Assembly (NCBI GenBank): GCA_040902885.1
Contig: JBBDWK010000075.1
Location: 33,613 to 97,612 of the forward strand
From: JBBDWK01 sp040902885
GTDB taxonomy: Bacteria > Acidobacteriota > Terriglobia > Bryobacterales > Bryobacteraceae
DNA: 64,000 nucleotides
Reading direction: 5' to 3'
Shown here: positions 1 through 8,166 of the stretch, piece after piece
Layout: each line of letters opens with the position of its first letter
Position numbering within the stretch: the stretch's first letter is position 1
The notes under the pieces: generated by a model
Told to the model about the DNA's origin: nothing
Databases searched by the model: none
What the model saw: the letters and a program-made list of their open reading frames with translations, nothing else
Program-made: the position numbers and the translations under genes

Positions 1-485
1 GAGCCTCCACCCTGAGTGGTGAAAAGCTCTTGGACGGAGTAGGGCACACCGACGAGGATCATGCCGAGGTGTAACAAGGGAGCCATGAGCGTCAGGATCG
101 TTGTCTCCTGTCCTCCGTGAAGGCTGGCTGTTGACACGAAGACGCCAGCCGGCTTGCCCTCGAGCTCGCCCTTCAACCACAACGAGGTGAGCTGATCAAT
201 CTGGTTTTTGAGCTGGGACGACACGTTCCCAAATCGGGTGGGTGTCCCGAAGGCAATGGCCCCGGCCTCGCGGAAGTCTTCCACGGTGACCAGGGGTATG
301 TCTTTCTGCAGGTCGCGCCCTCCTTTCATGTCGGCGCGGGCCTCGATCACCGCGAGCGGGATCAATTCCGGCACTGTCCGAATGACAGGCTCGGCACCGG
401 CAACCTGCCTCACCCCCTCGGCCACCAAGTTGGCCATCTTGTAGACATTGCCATAGGTGCTGTAGTAACAGATCAAGACCTTCAT
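1..485 (-). CDS. wrbA: NAD(P)H:quinone oxidoreductase WrbA, 3' end outside window
   Basis: Flavodoxin-fold protein of the WrbA family, an FMN-dependent NAD(P)H:quinone oxidoreductase that reduces quinones by two electrons in the cytoplasm. The start is ATG at 485, preceded by a GGAGG-type ribosome site near 495-501. The visible 161 residues begin MKVLICYYSTYGNVYKMA, the phosphate-binding loop of the family. They continue with a GTPTRFGN motif near residue 80 and ASLHGGQETT near residue 118, both typical of WrbA. The gene runs off the left edge, so the C-terminal third is not seen. It lies just beyond a degraded attC-like element, so it may be either the last passenger of the cassette region or the first ordinary gene after it. 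Confidence 0.9.
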   Translation of the reverse strand, partial: MKVLICYYSTYGNVYKMANLVAEGVRQVAGAEPVIRTVPELIPLAVIEARADMKGGRDLQKDIPLVTVEDFREAGAIAFGTPTRFGNVSSQLKNQIDQLTSLWLKGELEGKPAGVFVSTASLHGGQETTILTLMAPLLHLGMILVGVPYSVQELFTTQGGG

Positions 486-510
486 TGGAGAGAGTCCTCC
501 CTGAATTCTG

Positions 511-549
511 CGGCCGAACGACCTGGCGATCAGCCGCAAGCGGCGCGGG
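511..549 (-). other. Degenerate attC-like half site
   Basis: On the plus strand this stretch reads GGCCGAACGACC, then TGGCGATCAGCCGC. It aligns with the left half of the intact attC at 1036 (GGCTAACG, then CGGCGCTCAGCCGC). The matching other half is not convincing, so it is called only as a decayed remnant marking a possible second cassette end between the pseudogene and wrbA. Confidence 0.25.
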
Positions 550-979
550 CCGTCCCCTTCGTTGCCAAGGCGGCCCGATCGATCGGCCCATTGCGTGCAA
601 GAAAGCGTCGACGTCCTCGCGGCCGAGCGCCGTCGCCGCGTCGCGAAACACGCGCTCGCGGTCGTACCAATGCACGAACCAGCCGCGCGCCGCGGCCAGC
701 GCCTCGAGGCTCTCGCGCGCGGCGGACGCGCGCACGCGCTCGACGAGCGCCACGGCGTCGGCAAGCGAAAGCGCCCGCGCTCCCGGGATGTTTTGGGTAA
801 CGGCCCACCGCCCACGATCCTTCGTGGTGATGCGGGTGCGTCGGCAGACCGCGATCAATGAGCTCGATGCGCCGGCGATCGAGGAGTTCGCCGCCGGGCG
901 CGACAGTGACGAGCACCGCCGAGCTACCGTGCTCGGCGACGCCGACGGTCGCGGCTCGCTGCGTTCGTCCTCTCGCCAC
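530..979 (-). pseudogene. Frameshifted remnant of a conserved hypothetical protein
   Basis: Reading from a GTG at 979, preceded by GGAG, one frame gives a protein-like segment (VGVAEHGSSAVLVTV ... THPHHHEGSWAVGRY). At about 795-797 the sense moves to another frame, which continues as NIPGARALSLADAVALVERV and later WFVHWYDRERVF ... MGRSIGPPW. One extra C in a CCC run (TACCCAAAAC on the minus strand) accounts for the shift. From memory, proteins of this kind are about 170-190 residues and have a middle segment that is absent here between ESLEALAAA and RGWF, so an internal deletion is also likely. No function is known to me. It sits immediately after the attC at 1036-1134, where a downstream cassette would begin. 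Confidence 0.55.
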
Positions 980-1035
980 GTCTTTCTCCTTCGGGGGCGC
1001 GCCCCTGCAGCTGACACCGTCGCTCACTCTCGTCC

Positions 1036-1134
1036 GGCTAACGCATCGGCGCTCAGCCGCGAGCCGCGCTGGATTGCGTTCGCTACTTGGATTTGCGCTT
1101 AGCACGGCTCGCCGGCTGCAGCGCCTTGTTAGGC
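1036..1134 (-). mobile_element. attC: Integron attC recombination site
   Basis: Read on the minus strand, this 99-base element starts GCCTAAC (R'') and ends GTTAGCC (R'). Inside are two arms, at 1106-1125 and 1048-1065. They pair over 18 bases when two unpaired G residues are allowed in the longer arm. Imperfect inner arms with bulged bases on one side only, flanked by RYYYAAC/GTTRRRY-type core sites, are the hallmark of integron attC sites folded as a single strand. The asymmetry orients the site as the 3' end of a minus-strand cassette, which fits brnT-brnA lying upstream. The last codons of brnA lie inside the site. No integrase gene is in the window. Confidence 0.75.
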
Positions 1135-1376
1135 AACCCGCCCGTGTTCCGCACGGCCCGTGTCGTGTACAGCACACCCTTCAGCGCCTCGTTCACGGCT
1201 TGCTCAGTCGGGAATGCCTCGGCCACTTCAGGCTGGATCACGACGATATTGCTGCCCTCACGTACTCGGCTGGCATACTTGCCGCGAACGCCACCCTTCA
1301 TGGAGGCAAAGTCGTACTCGGCACGCATGTCGTCAGCGAGGCTTGGAACCGTCTTCTTCATAGAACGCCCGCTCAT
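1083..1376 (-). CDS. brnA: BrnA-like antitoxin
   Basis: Small protein of 97 residues containing MRAEYDFASMKGGVRGKYA near residue 17 and VVIQPEVAEAFP near residue 45, a pattern found in antitoxins paired with BrnT. It would bind and neutralise the BrnT ribonuclease and repress the pair. The gene overlaps the 3' end of brnT by 44 bases, so translation is coupled. A second ATG at 1361 (MKKTVPSL) is an equally plausible start. The last 17 or so residues (LPNKALQPASRAKRKSK) are encoded by the attC site and so are probably not part of the conserved fold. Family recognition is by eye. Confidence 0.75.
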   Translation of the reverse strand: MSGRSMKKTVPSLADDMRAEYDFASMKGGVRGKYASRVREGSNIVVIQPEVAEAFPTEQAVNEALKGVLYTTRAVRNTGGLPNKALQPASRAKRKSK

Positions 1377-1623
1377 GTCGCGTTGCCCGTCTGGCGCTGA
1401 TGATCCGAATGATGTTCACAGCTACTTCAGTGTACGACACCACAAGAACCCGACCGCGAGCTGACATGCCAATGATCAGAAACCGGCGCTCGCTCACTGA
1501 ATGATCCCTGTCCGGAAACGCGACCGAACCGGTGTCGTCGAATACCGTAGCGGCTTCCCGGAAGTCGACACCGTGTTTCTTGAGATTGGCCTCCGCCTTC
1601 TCGGGATCCCAAGTGAACGTCAC
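1333..1623 (-). CDS. brnT: BrnT family ribonuclease toxin
   Basis: Protein of 96 residues starting at a GTG. It has the features of the BrnT (DUF497) toxin family: N-terminal FTWDPEKAEANLKKHGVDF, a central PDRDHSVSERRFLIIGMS, and a C-terminal IRIISARRATRHER followed by aromatic and acidic residues. BrnT toxins cleave RNA and slow growth when free of BrnA. Length is normal for the family and nothing looks broken. The pair lies between an attC half site upstream and a full attC downstream, which is the arrangement of a single gene cassette. Toxin-antitoxin cassettes are common stabilisers of integron arrays. Confidence 0.85.
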   Translation of the reverse strand: MTFTWDPEKAEANLKKHGVDFREAATVFDDTGSVAFPDRDHSVSERRFLIIGMSARGRVLVVSYTEVAVNIIRIISARRATRHERAFYEEDGSKPR

Positions 1624-1663
1624 GAGCCCAGTGTAAACGCTGTTGAGCTGTGGCAGTCAGGCT

Positions 1664-1685
1664 GCATAACGCTCGCGGTTAACCC
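1664..1685 (-). mobile_element. Putative attC right half (cassette junction)
   Basis: On the minus strand the stretch reads GGGTTAACC, then GCGAGCGTTATGC. This resembles the 3' end of attC sites (L' box, spacer, then the GTT core). The core GTTATGC lies about 40 bases upstream of brnT. If real, it defines a cassette of roughly 630 bases (about 1042 to 1670) carrying brnT, brnA and one attC. The left half of this older site could not be found. Confidence 0.35.
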
Positions 1686-1991
1686 GCGCCGCGTGCCGCC
1701 ACAGTCTGGAAGGGATGCGCGGACGAAATAGCCTGCCTTGAATCCCCCCGACTCGTGTAACCGTAACCCGATCGATCTGATTCGCTCGTACTGAGGGGCT
1801 GTTCCAGCACGTGTTCGGCTGCTGGCGAAATACCGCGTCTCGCAACGGCGCGATGGGAAGCGCCCGATCAGGGTTGCGGACGAACGGTCGGCGACCCGGA
1901 AGTCGGTGGTGGTCCCAAACTGCGATGCAGGACCGTAGGGATAGGCACGGCGAGGAAGCTGGTCAGGCCTTAAGTTAGCGCTTATGGGTAG
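1686..1991. other. Intergenic, no recognisable gene
   Basis: No gene was recognised on either strand. The open frames here lack family features and ribosome sites. A CGCTAAC core-like heptamer on the minus strand near 1971-1977 could be another recombination-core remnant, but it has no partner at attC spacing. Confidence 0.4.
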
Positions 1992-2044
1992 AACCGCCTG
2001 CCCCACTGGCAGCCATTGGAGTTACCGAAATGGCGCAGGCGGTT
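1992..2044 (-). terminator. Stem-loop after the DUF5060 gene
   Basis: Perfect 10-base inverted repeat (AACCGCCTGC at 1992-2001 and GCAGGCGGTT at 2035-2044) with a smaller inner hairpin. It begins five bases past the stop codon of the glycoside-hydrolase-like gene. There is no clear T-run, so its role as an intrinsic terminator is inferred from position. Confidence 0.4.
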
Positions 2045-2048
2045 TCGC

Positions 2049-4013
2049 TTAGTTCACCATAATTCGAACTTTCGCGCGATTCGACCGGGTTTCCCCGTCT
2101 CCGACCATCCATTCGATTTCGTCGGCGCCGCGGAATCCTGGCGCAGGGGTATATGTAATGTCGTTGTCCATCCCTTGAAGTTCCCCATTTGCCGGGCGTT
2201 TGACGATACGGACGCTGTACGGGCCCGGTCCATCGAGGTCGGTGTAGCGCAGGATAAACGTTATCGCCCTGCCGGAATCGACGGTAATGGAAAGACCTTC
2301 GGCGCGCGGTGGCGTGTTCACCCCCGAGGCATTGGCGGTGACTGATACCGTGGCCGTGTTGGACACCCAGCCTTTGCCGCGCAGCCGCCACTCGAAACGG
2401 TCTTGACCAATGTGGCCGGGGGTCGGAGCGTACGTCCGGTCGGCGCCGGCGCCCTCAAGTTTTCCATGGCGCGGCGGGGTGACGATTTCATAGGTGTGCT
2501 GGCCATTGCCGAGAGCGGCCAGGTGGACCGGAACGGGCCGATCTCGCAAGGAGAAGATCTTCGCCGAGGCCGCCACGGGCGGGCCGTTCGTGTCACCTTG
2601 GATTCTGCGCAGGCGGAGCGCCCAATCGCCGCTACCGGGCGGAGCTAGAGTCTGCGTGCCGCCCGCCACGGCGGGCTCTTGCTTCCACCCTCCGGCACGC
2701 GGGTCGAACCAATCCACCTGGTAGCGATTGCCGGCCGTCAGATCGACGGTGACAGATCCCCCTGACGGCAGGTACAAGGCGTAGGTTTCGCCCGGGCGCG
2801 CCAGACAGAAGGCGCGGCCCTTTCGGACCACGTGGTTGGCCGGGAACATCTCCTCGAATGCAAGGGTTTCCATGAACCGGCCGGCCGCCGCCAACTCCGT
2901 CCAGAGCGGCTCGAGAGCGGCATAGCCTTGCGGGACGGGCACGTACGGCTCCCACATGCCGCCGGCCATATACACGGCCCACCAGCTGCGGCGGTCCTCC
3001 GACGGGCGGGCCTCGTCGAAGGAGACTACCAGGGGGCGCTGCTTGCGGACCAGGCCGGCCTGCCACCAGTCGATGGCCAACTGATTGAGCGTCTCGGGCT
3101 TGCTCGGATTCGTCTGTACGCTGGTGAGCTGGACGTTCGGGCTATCGATGTATTCCGGCCGCGGGGTGTTCACGTTGTGGATGGCGCGCGGGTGACGATA
3201 GGGGTCCATGTCGCCGAACACTTTCATGTGCTGGAGGGCTTCGGCCAGGGAATAGTTTTCGTTGTGCTCCTCGCCGAAGTTGAAATAAATGGCCGGCAGG
3301 TAGCCGAAGCGGGCGATCATCTCGCGGTAGTAACGCGCGTGGTCATACTCCGTCCAGGCGCTGTCGTCTTCCAGCACAATCTGGATTACGATTCCCTTCG
3401 ACTGGATGTATTCGAAGAAGTCGCGCCACTTTTCGAGCTTGTCGTGGTTGAATCGGCGGTGATTCCGCTTGGCCTCCTCCGGCGTATCGCCCAACCAGGG
3501 CCAGACGTCGTTTTCGTCGCCTTCCAGATTGTGCGTCATGATGTAGACGGCGTTGATACCCTTCTCAGCGAGGTAGTCGATCTGCCGCTTCTTGGCGTTC
3601 CAGTCATTCAAGCCGAATGCCTTCCCGAGGAAGTTTTCCGGTTCGTCGGCGCCGAACTTGATCCAGTAGCCTCCGTCGCGAAACTTGAGGTAGCGTCGGC
3701 CGGTGTATTCGAGGCGTCCTTTCGTGCCCGAGGGCGGATCGACGACCGTGAAGGACCCCGTGCGGCCGTTCAGCTCCGCCTCGCTGCTTTCCGTCCTGTA
3801 GATCCAGGCGCCGTTGCGGTCCGCCGAGAAGCGCACCTTCCACGCGGTTCCTCCTTCATGGAAACCCGGAACCCGGAAGGCTTCGCCGCGGGGCGCGGTG
3901 AAGGTCACATCCAGGGAAGCAGCGTCGTTGGCCGGTCCCTGGAATGGAACCTCGATTTTGTCCCATCGGGGAAAACTCCCCAGCACGGCCAGGAGCAGCA
4001 TCGCGATGGGCAT
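2049..4013 (-). CDS. Secreted DUF5060-type glycoside-hydrolase-like protein with Ig-like tail
   Basis: Protein of 654 residues with a short N-terminal signal segment. An N-terminal DUF5060-like beta domain (about 15-115) begins WDKIEVPFQGP. It is followed by a TIM-barrel-like region (about 115-400) with motifs such as NDWNAKKRQIDYL and YFNFGEEHNEN. A small beta domain resembling the collagen-binding domain of this family follows (about 410-470). Two tandem Ig/cadherin-like repeats close the protein, each ending in a xYTPxPGxxGxDxxEW motif. Proteins of this architecture are secreted and thought to act on polysaccharides; the substrate is unknown. Its ATG overlaps the TGA of the upstream TonB receptor gene (TGATG), so the two are probably co-translated. 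That suggests the receptor takes up the product. Confidence 0.75.
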   Translation of the reverse strand: MPIAMLLLAVLGSFPRWDKIEVPFQGPANDAASLDVTFTAPRGEAFRVPGFHEGGTAWKVRFSADRNGAWIYRTESSEAELNGRTGSFTVVDPPSGTKGRLEYTGRRYLKFRDGGYWIKFGADEPENFLGKAFGLNDWNAKKRQIDYLAEKGINAVYIMTHNLEGDENDVWPWLGDTPEEAKRNHRRFNHDKLEKWRDFFEYIQSKGIVIQIVLEDDSAWTEYDHARYYREMIARFGYLPAIYFNFGEEHNENYSLAEALQHMKVFGDMDPYRHPRAIHNVNTPRPEYIDSPNVQLTSVQTNPSKPETLNQLAIDWWQAGLVRKQRPLVVSFDEARPSEDRRSWWAVYMAGGMWEPYVPVPQGYAALEPLWTELAAAGRFMETLAFEEMFPANHVVRKGRAFCLARPGETYALYLPSGGSVTVDLTAGNRYQVDWFDPRAGGWKQEPAVAGGTQTLAPPGSGDWALRLRRIQGDTNGPPVAASAKIFSLRDRPVPVHLAALGNGQHTYEIVTPPRHGKLEGAGADRTYAPTPGHIGQDRFEWRLRGKGWVSNTATVSVTANASGVNTPPRAEGLSITVDSGRAITFILRYTDLDGPGPYSVRIVKRPANGELQGMDNDITYTPAPGFRGADEIEWMVGDGETRSNRAKVRIMVN

Positions 4014-7000
4014 CAGAACTCGAACCTCAGTGCGAGCTGCATAATGCGGCCGGCGCCGGCCGAGGTGATGCGCCCCAGCGTGGCGGTGGTGGCGAGGCTG
4101 GAGCCGGGGTTGCCGAAGTCAGGGCGGTTGAAACTATTGAAGAGGTCCCAGCGAGCCTCGATGAGTTTGGTTTCGCTCCACACGCGGAACTTCTTGTTCA
4201 GGCTCAGATCCACATTTGCCGTGCCGGGACCGATTACGACATTGCGGCCGGCAGTGCCGAATCGGCCCAATGGACTGTGAGCGAACACGCTGGGGTCAAA
4301 GTATCGTTCCAGCCGTTCGGCTCTTGGGCGGTCCGCGGGCAGTTTGGGATCGCCAAACAGGTCCGGCCGATCCTTATTCACACCCTGCAATGAGTTGTCG
4401 CGGCCGGAGACGATGTTGATAGGAGAGCCGTCCTGGAGAGTGGCGATGCCGGAGATCTGCCAGCCGCCCACAATGCGGTTGGACTTGAGAAACGGTAGTT
4501 CCCACAACCAGGAGACCGCCACGCGGTGCCGGACATCGAAGCTGCCCAGGCCGCGCGATCCGCGGCGGTCGTACGGATTCTGAGAGAACCAGTCGTCGGC
4601 AACTTCGCTGGTGCTGGCCTCATCGATTGCCTTCGACCAGGCGTAACTCAAGAGGACCGTGTGGCCGTGGGAGAGCCGCTTGTTGACCACTACCTGCAAG
4701 CCGTGATAGCTGGAAATCCCGTCCGTGCTGTAGGCCTGGAGTGACGCGAAGTTGGGGGCATAGATCCGGCGCTGATCGGTGTTCTGAGTGGTGGACTGGC
4801 CGGGAATGAAGACGGCGGGGTTCTGCTGCTGCGCCATGCTAACCTTACGGCCGAGGGTGGCGACATAGCTGGCCTGCACGAGGGTGCGGCCCCAGACCTC
4901 CTGTTCGAGCGTAAAGTTCAGGTTCTGTGCATAGGGCGTGGAAACGTCGCCAACGAAGGAATTGGTCATGGCGATAGGAAAGGTAAAGGCAGGATTGTTG
5001 CGATCCAGAGGAATGCCGTAAGGTACCTGGATGTTACGCTGCGGATCGGTGAGAGGACCGACATCGTTGGTCAACACATCGGCGCCGAACGGCTGAGCGT
5101 TCTGCGTCGCCACCTGCCCGATGAGCGGGTCATAACTAACCCCATAACCGCCGCGGAGACTGGTTTTCCCGTTTCCGAAAACGTCGAAGGCGAAGCCGAT
5201 GCGAGGGCCGATGTTGAAGGCGTCGCGCTGAAAGGGGAACGCGGCGTCGTCCTGGTAAATCATGCCGGTGGGCGCGGCCGGAAAGAGGCTTGATCGCGCC
5301 CCGGGAACCATCGCGGCGAACTGGCCGTCGACGGCTCGCCATGGCGTGTAAACTTCCGACCGCAAGCCGAAGCTCAGACTCAGCCGCCGGGTGGCGCGCC
5401 AACGGTCCTGCACATAGAAGGCGTAATTCCAATACTGCGCATCGTTGTTGCGAAACTTTTCCTGGCGAAGCTGGGAGGCCCGTCCAAGAAAAAAGTCGGA
5501 CATGGCGTTACGCGTAAGGAAGCCGTTGAAGGTGATCTCCCCATAGGAGCGGCCGCTGTTATTCAGCAGAAACCGCTGCTGATAAAAGGAGCCGCCGTAC
5601 TTGAATTCGTGCTTGCCGCGGAACCAGCTCAAATCGCCGGCGCCTTCGTAGGTGTCGCTGATGCGGCTTCCTTCGCGAGCGGAAGCAGCGTTCATGCGGC
5701 CGGAGATGGTCATCAGCGGCAAGCTGCCCGGTCCACCGCCCGTGACAAAGTTCGATCCGAGATCGGCCAGCGTGGTGCGGACGAGGTTCAGCTCCGAATA
5801 GCGGAACCGGGTGACCGAGGCCCTGGCGTTGAGCAGAAGAGTGGGACTGAAAGTGTGAGTATGGGCGAGGTTGGCGTTTTGCGACCGGTCATCGAGGGAG
5901 GAAGCGGCATAGCCGTCGACGTTACTTCCGGCGAACGGGTTCAGTGTGCCGGGGGTGTCGATGTAATAGCGAAATGTGGTCCGATCGGCCGGAGTAAAGT
6001 CGTAGTCCACACGGCCCAGGATCATATCGCTCTCCGTTGGAACGCTAATCTGAGTGACGTACTGCCCGTTAGGGCGGTTGGGAAGCGGGAAGAGTTCCGC
6101 CAGCTTGAGTGCGACGGGGTCCAGCCGGCTGGCCGGAATGATGCCGTTCGGGAAGGGCTGATTGGTGTCCGGATCCGTGGGCCGTGTCCCTATCGTCTGC
6201 GAGAAATTTCCCGCTCGTTCTTCGGCGGTGGGCGGAAATGCCGACGACACGACACGGTCGGCGCGGCTCTCCAGCCCTTGATAGGAAACGAAGAAGAAGG
6301 CCTTGTTGCGCCGGATGGGTCCGCCCAGGGTTCCGCCGAACTGGTTGTACCGGAGCTTGGGGACGGATTGGGCGAAAAAGCTGCGGGCGTCGAGGGCGTC
6401 GTTGCGGAAGTAGTCCCAAAGCGAGCCGTGGAACTGGTTGGTGCCGCTTTTGGTGACCGCGCTGATCGCCGCCGAGCCGTGACCGAAGTCGGCGGTGACG
6501 CCGCTGGTGACAACCTTGACTTCCTGTATGGCGTCGGGCGGGGGCTGGATCAGTCCCTGGCCGCGATGGCCGTAGTAGAGGCTGGCGCCGTCCAGCATGA
6601 TGTTGGTTGAATAGCTCCGGTTGCCGTTGACGTTGACGCGCTGCTGGTTGAATCCCGGCCCGTTCTCGAGCGCACTACGCGTCACTGCCGGCGTCAGCGC
6701 GGCCAGGCTCAGCACATTGCGGCCGTTAAGGGGCAGGTCGACCAGGCGGCGGCTGTCGATGAGCGTGTCAAGAGTGCCGGTGGTGATATTGACGGGCGAG
6801 ATTTCATCGGTGACCGTGACCGTTTCGTTGACCGTGCCGACTTCGAGCGTCACGTCAACCTGGAGGATCTGGTTGGAGGTCAGAGCAATGCCGGTCCGGT
6901 GGAAGCGCTTGAAGCCCTCCGCCTCGGCCGACACGGAGTAGTTTCCAATCGGCAGAGACCGGGCAAGATAGATGCCAAGCTCGTTGGCATTGAATTCAAA

Positions 7001-7177
7001 GCGCTGGCCGGTTTGCTCGTTCTGGATGATAACCCTGGCACTCGAGACTCCGAGGCCCTGGGAATCGCTCACGGTTCCGGAAATCTGACCGGTAGTGAGC
7101 TGAGCGAGAGCAGGAACGCCACCGAAGGCAGTCAGTAGCAGGAGGAGGAGGCAAGGAGTTTGCTTCTGAAACAGCAT
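4013..7177 (-). CDS. Oar-like TonB-dependent receptor with carboxypeptidase regulatory-like domain
   Basis: Outer-membrane protein of 1054 residues. A signal peptide (about 1-25, ending GVPALAQ) is followed by a carboxypeptidase-regulatory-like beta domain beginning TGQISGTVSDSQGLGV. Next is a plug domain with LVDLPLNGRNVLSLAALTP near 150, and a long beta barrel that ends in RFEF with a terminal aromatic residue. This is the architecture of the large receptor families of Acidobacteriota, presumed to import oligosaccharides or peptides using TonB energy. It is the first gene of a two-gene unit with the DUF5060 protein. No partner lipoprotein of the SusD type was seen, as is usual for acidobacterial receptors. 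Confidence 0.9.
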   Translation of the reverse strand: MLFQKQTPCLLLLLLTAFGGVPALAQLTTGQISGTVSDSQGLGVSSARVIIQNEQTGQRFEFNANELGIYLARSLPIGNYSVSAEAEGFKRFHRTGIALTSNQILQVDVTLEVGTVNETVTVTDEISPVNITTGTLDTLIDSRRLVDLPLNGRNVLSLAALTPAVTRSALENGPGFNQQRVNVNGNRSYSTNIMLDGASLYYGHRGQGLIQPPPDAIQEVKVVTSGVTADFGHGSAAISAVTKSGTNQFHGSLWDYFRNDALDARSFFAQSVPKLRYNQFGGTLGGPIRRNKAFFFVSYQGLESRADRVVSSAFPPTAEERAGNFSQTIGTRPTDPDTNQPFPNGIIPASRLDPVALKLAELFPLPNRPNGQYVTQISVPTESDMILGRVDYDFTPADRTTFRYYIDTPGTLNPFAGSNVDGYAASSLDDRSQNANLAHTHTFSPTLLLNARASVTRFRYSELNLVRTTLADLGSNFVTGGGPGSLPLMTISGRMNAASAREGSRISDTYEGAGDLSWFRGKHEFKYGGSFYQQRFLLNNSGRSYGEITFNGFLTRNAMSDFFLGRASQLRQEKFRNNDAQYWNYAFYVQDRWRATRRLSLSFGLRSEVYTPWRAVDGQFAAMVPGARSSLFPAAPTGMIYQDDAAFPFQRDAFNIGPRIGFAFDVFGNGKTSLRGGYGVSYDPLIGQVATQNAQPFGADVLTNDVGPLTDPQRNIQVPYGIPLDRNNPAFTFPIAMTNSFVGDVSTPYAQNLNFTLEQEVWGRTLVQASYVATLGRKVSMAQQQNPAVFIPGQSTTQNTDQRRIYAPNFASLQAYSTDGISSYHGLQVVVNKRLSHGHTVLLSYAWSKAIDEASTSEVADDWFSQNPYDRRGSRGLGSFDVRHRVAVSWLWELPFLKSNRIVGGWQISGIATLQDGSPINIVSGRDNSLQGVNKDRPDLFGDPKLPADRPRAERLERYFDPSVFAHSPLGRFGTAGRNVVIGPGTANVDLSLNKKFRVWSETKLIEARWDLFNSFNRPDFGNPGSSLATTATLGRITSAGAGRIMQLALRFEF

Positions 7178-7284
7178 GGCGCAAATGATGCTATTTCATA
7201 CAGCATGTCGAGTGCAAGCACTCGCCCGAAAGGCTTTGATTTTTCCCTTACCCTCTCCCCCTCCGGCTTCACCTCAAACCTCTT

Positions 7285-7503
7285 CTAAGCGGCAGGGGTG
7301 ATTTCGACTTCTCCCGCAAAACTTGACGGTTTCGGAATTGGAAGGCCTTCCTCGCGCATTCCCTCAAGGTGCAGCTGGATGGCTTCGTGAATCAAGCGTT
7401 CGACTTCTTCACGGGAATCGCCTACGGCAATGACGCCCGGAAGGTCCGGAAGGTATGCTCCCCAGGAAGTTGGCCCTTGTTCGTAGATTACCGTGTACTT
7501 CAT
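7285..7503 (-). CDS. hicB: HicB family antitoxin
   Basis: Protein of 72 residues with the partial RNase-H-like fold of HicB: N-terminal MKYTVIYEQGPTSWGAYLPD, then LPGVIAVGDSREEVERLIHE, and a conserved HLEGMREEGLPIP near residue 46. It neutralises HicA. There is no DNA-binding extension, so this is the short form of the family, and autoregulation would need another determinant. The gene overlaps hicA by four bases (ATGA), so antitoxin follows toxin in the transcript. Confidence 0.9.
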   Translation of the reverse strand: MKYTVIYEQGPTSWGAYLPDLPGVIAVGDSREEVERLIHEAIQLHLEGMREEGLPIPKPSSFAGEVEITPAA

Positions 7504-7703
7504 TGATCTTCTTCTTTCCGCTCCAGCCCGGCGTTTCTCAAGATTGCTTTCAAAGTTCCGATAGGGACGTCTTTACCCAGATTCCCTGGGACTGTCGCGA
7601 GCAACTGCTTGCCCGGATGCTTGAACTGTCGGTGGCTGCCCTTTGTTGTCCTCAATCGCCAACCATTGGATTCCAATAGCCGAATCAGGTCTCGAACCTT
7701 CAC
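7500..7703 (-). CDS. hicA: HicA family mRNA interferase toxin
   Basis: Protein of 67 residues with the double-stranded-RNA-binding-like HicA fold. It has the catalytic motif GSHRQFKHP at about residues 22-30 with its conserved histidine, an upstream LIRLLESNGWRL helix, and a GTLKAILRNAG C-terminus. HicA cleaves mRNA independently of the ribosome when not bound by HicB. Toxin-first gene order is normal for this family. The pair lies between the TonB receptor and a glyoxalase-fold gene and shows no mobile-element signature. Confidence 0.92.
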   Translation of the reverse strand: MKVRDLIRLLESNGWRLRTTKGSHRQFKHPGKQLLATVPGNLGKDVPIGTLKAILRNAGLERKEEDQ

Positions 7704-7779
7704 TCCTTTTGAGGATAGCGTAAAGTCCCTATAAAGCTTGTGCCGCCCTCCTCTGAAATCTCATTGGCTGGGGAAATTC

Positions 7780-8148
7780 CTACCGCCGCCATCCCTTCAG
7801 CCTTGTGCAAATCCTGAGTTTATTACCGTCGGGATCGATGACGGTCATATCGCGCAATCCCTGAAGGCTCTCGTTCGGAGGCTCTTTCACCGGAACTCCC
7901 CTGCTCTGGAAGTCGGCGTACCAGGCATCCACATCGGGGACATAGAGATGGACCAACCCGCCCACCGGGCAGTCCCCTCTGTGCTCGGTCAGAAAAAAAG
8001 CGAGGCCATCCCGGGAGACCTGCATGAAGACGGGAAAGTGCGGCTTGAAGCGGTGTTCCCAATCGATCTGGAAGCCGAGCCCATCGATATAGAACGCCTT
8101 ACTCCTGGCATAGTCGGTGATCCGCAGTGTGGGAACAACCTGCTGCAC
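7780..8148 (-). CDS. VOC family (glyoxalase/bleomycin-resistance fold) protein
   Basis: Protein of 122 residues, one two-module VOC domain. The start is VVPTLRITDYARSKAFYIDGLGF, and the end is VIDPDGNKLRI, the motif that carries the usual metal-side acidic residues. The middle contains the LVHLYVPDVDAWYADF strand-helix unit and PVKEPPNESLQGLRDM, a pattern close to bleomycin-resistance-type members. It may be an antibiotic-binding protein, a dioxygenase or a lyase; sequence alone does not decide. It lies 18 bases downstream of the next gene on the same strand, so it may be the last gene of that transcript. Confidence 0.8.
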   Translation of the reverse strand: MQQVVPTLRITDYARSKAFYIDGLGFQIDWEHRFKPHFPVFMQVSRDGLAFFLTEHRGDCPVGGLVHLYVPDVDAWYADFQSRGVPVKEPPNESLQGLRDMTVIDPDGNKLRICTRLKGWRR

Positions 8149-8166
8149 GAGTCTGCCGCCTGGCGG

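Noticed and set aside
1965..1985. Second full attC upstream of brnT starting at the CGCTAAC near 1971
   Set aside because: The distance to the GTTATGC core at 1664 is over 300 bases, beyond attC lengths, and inner arms do not pair.
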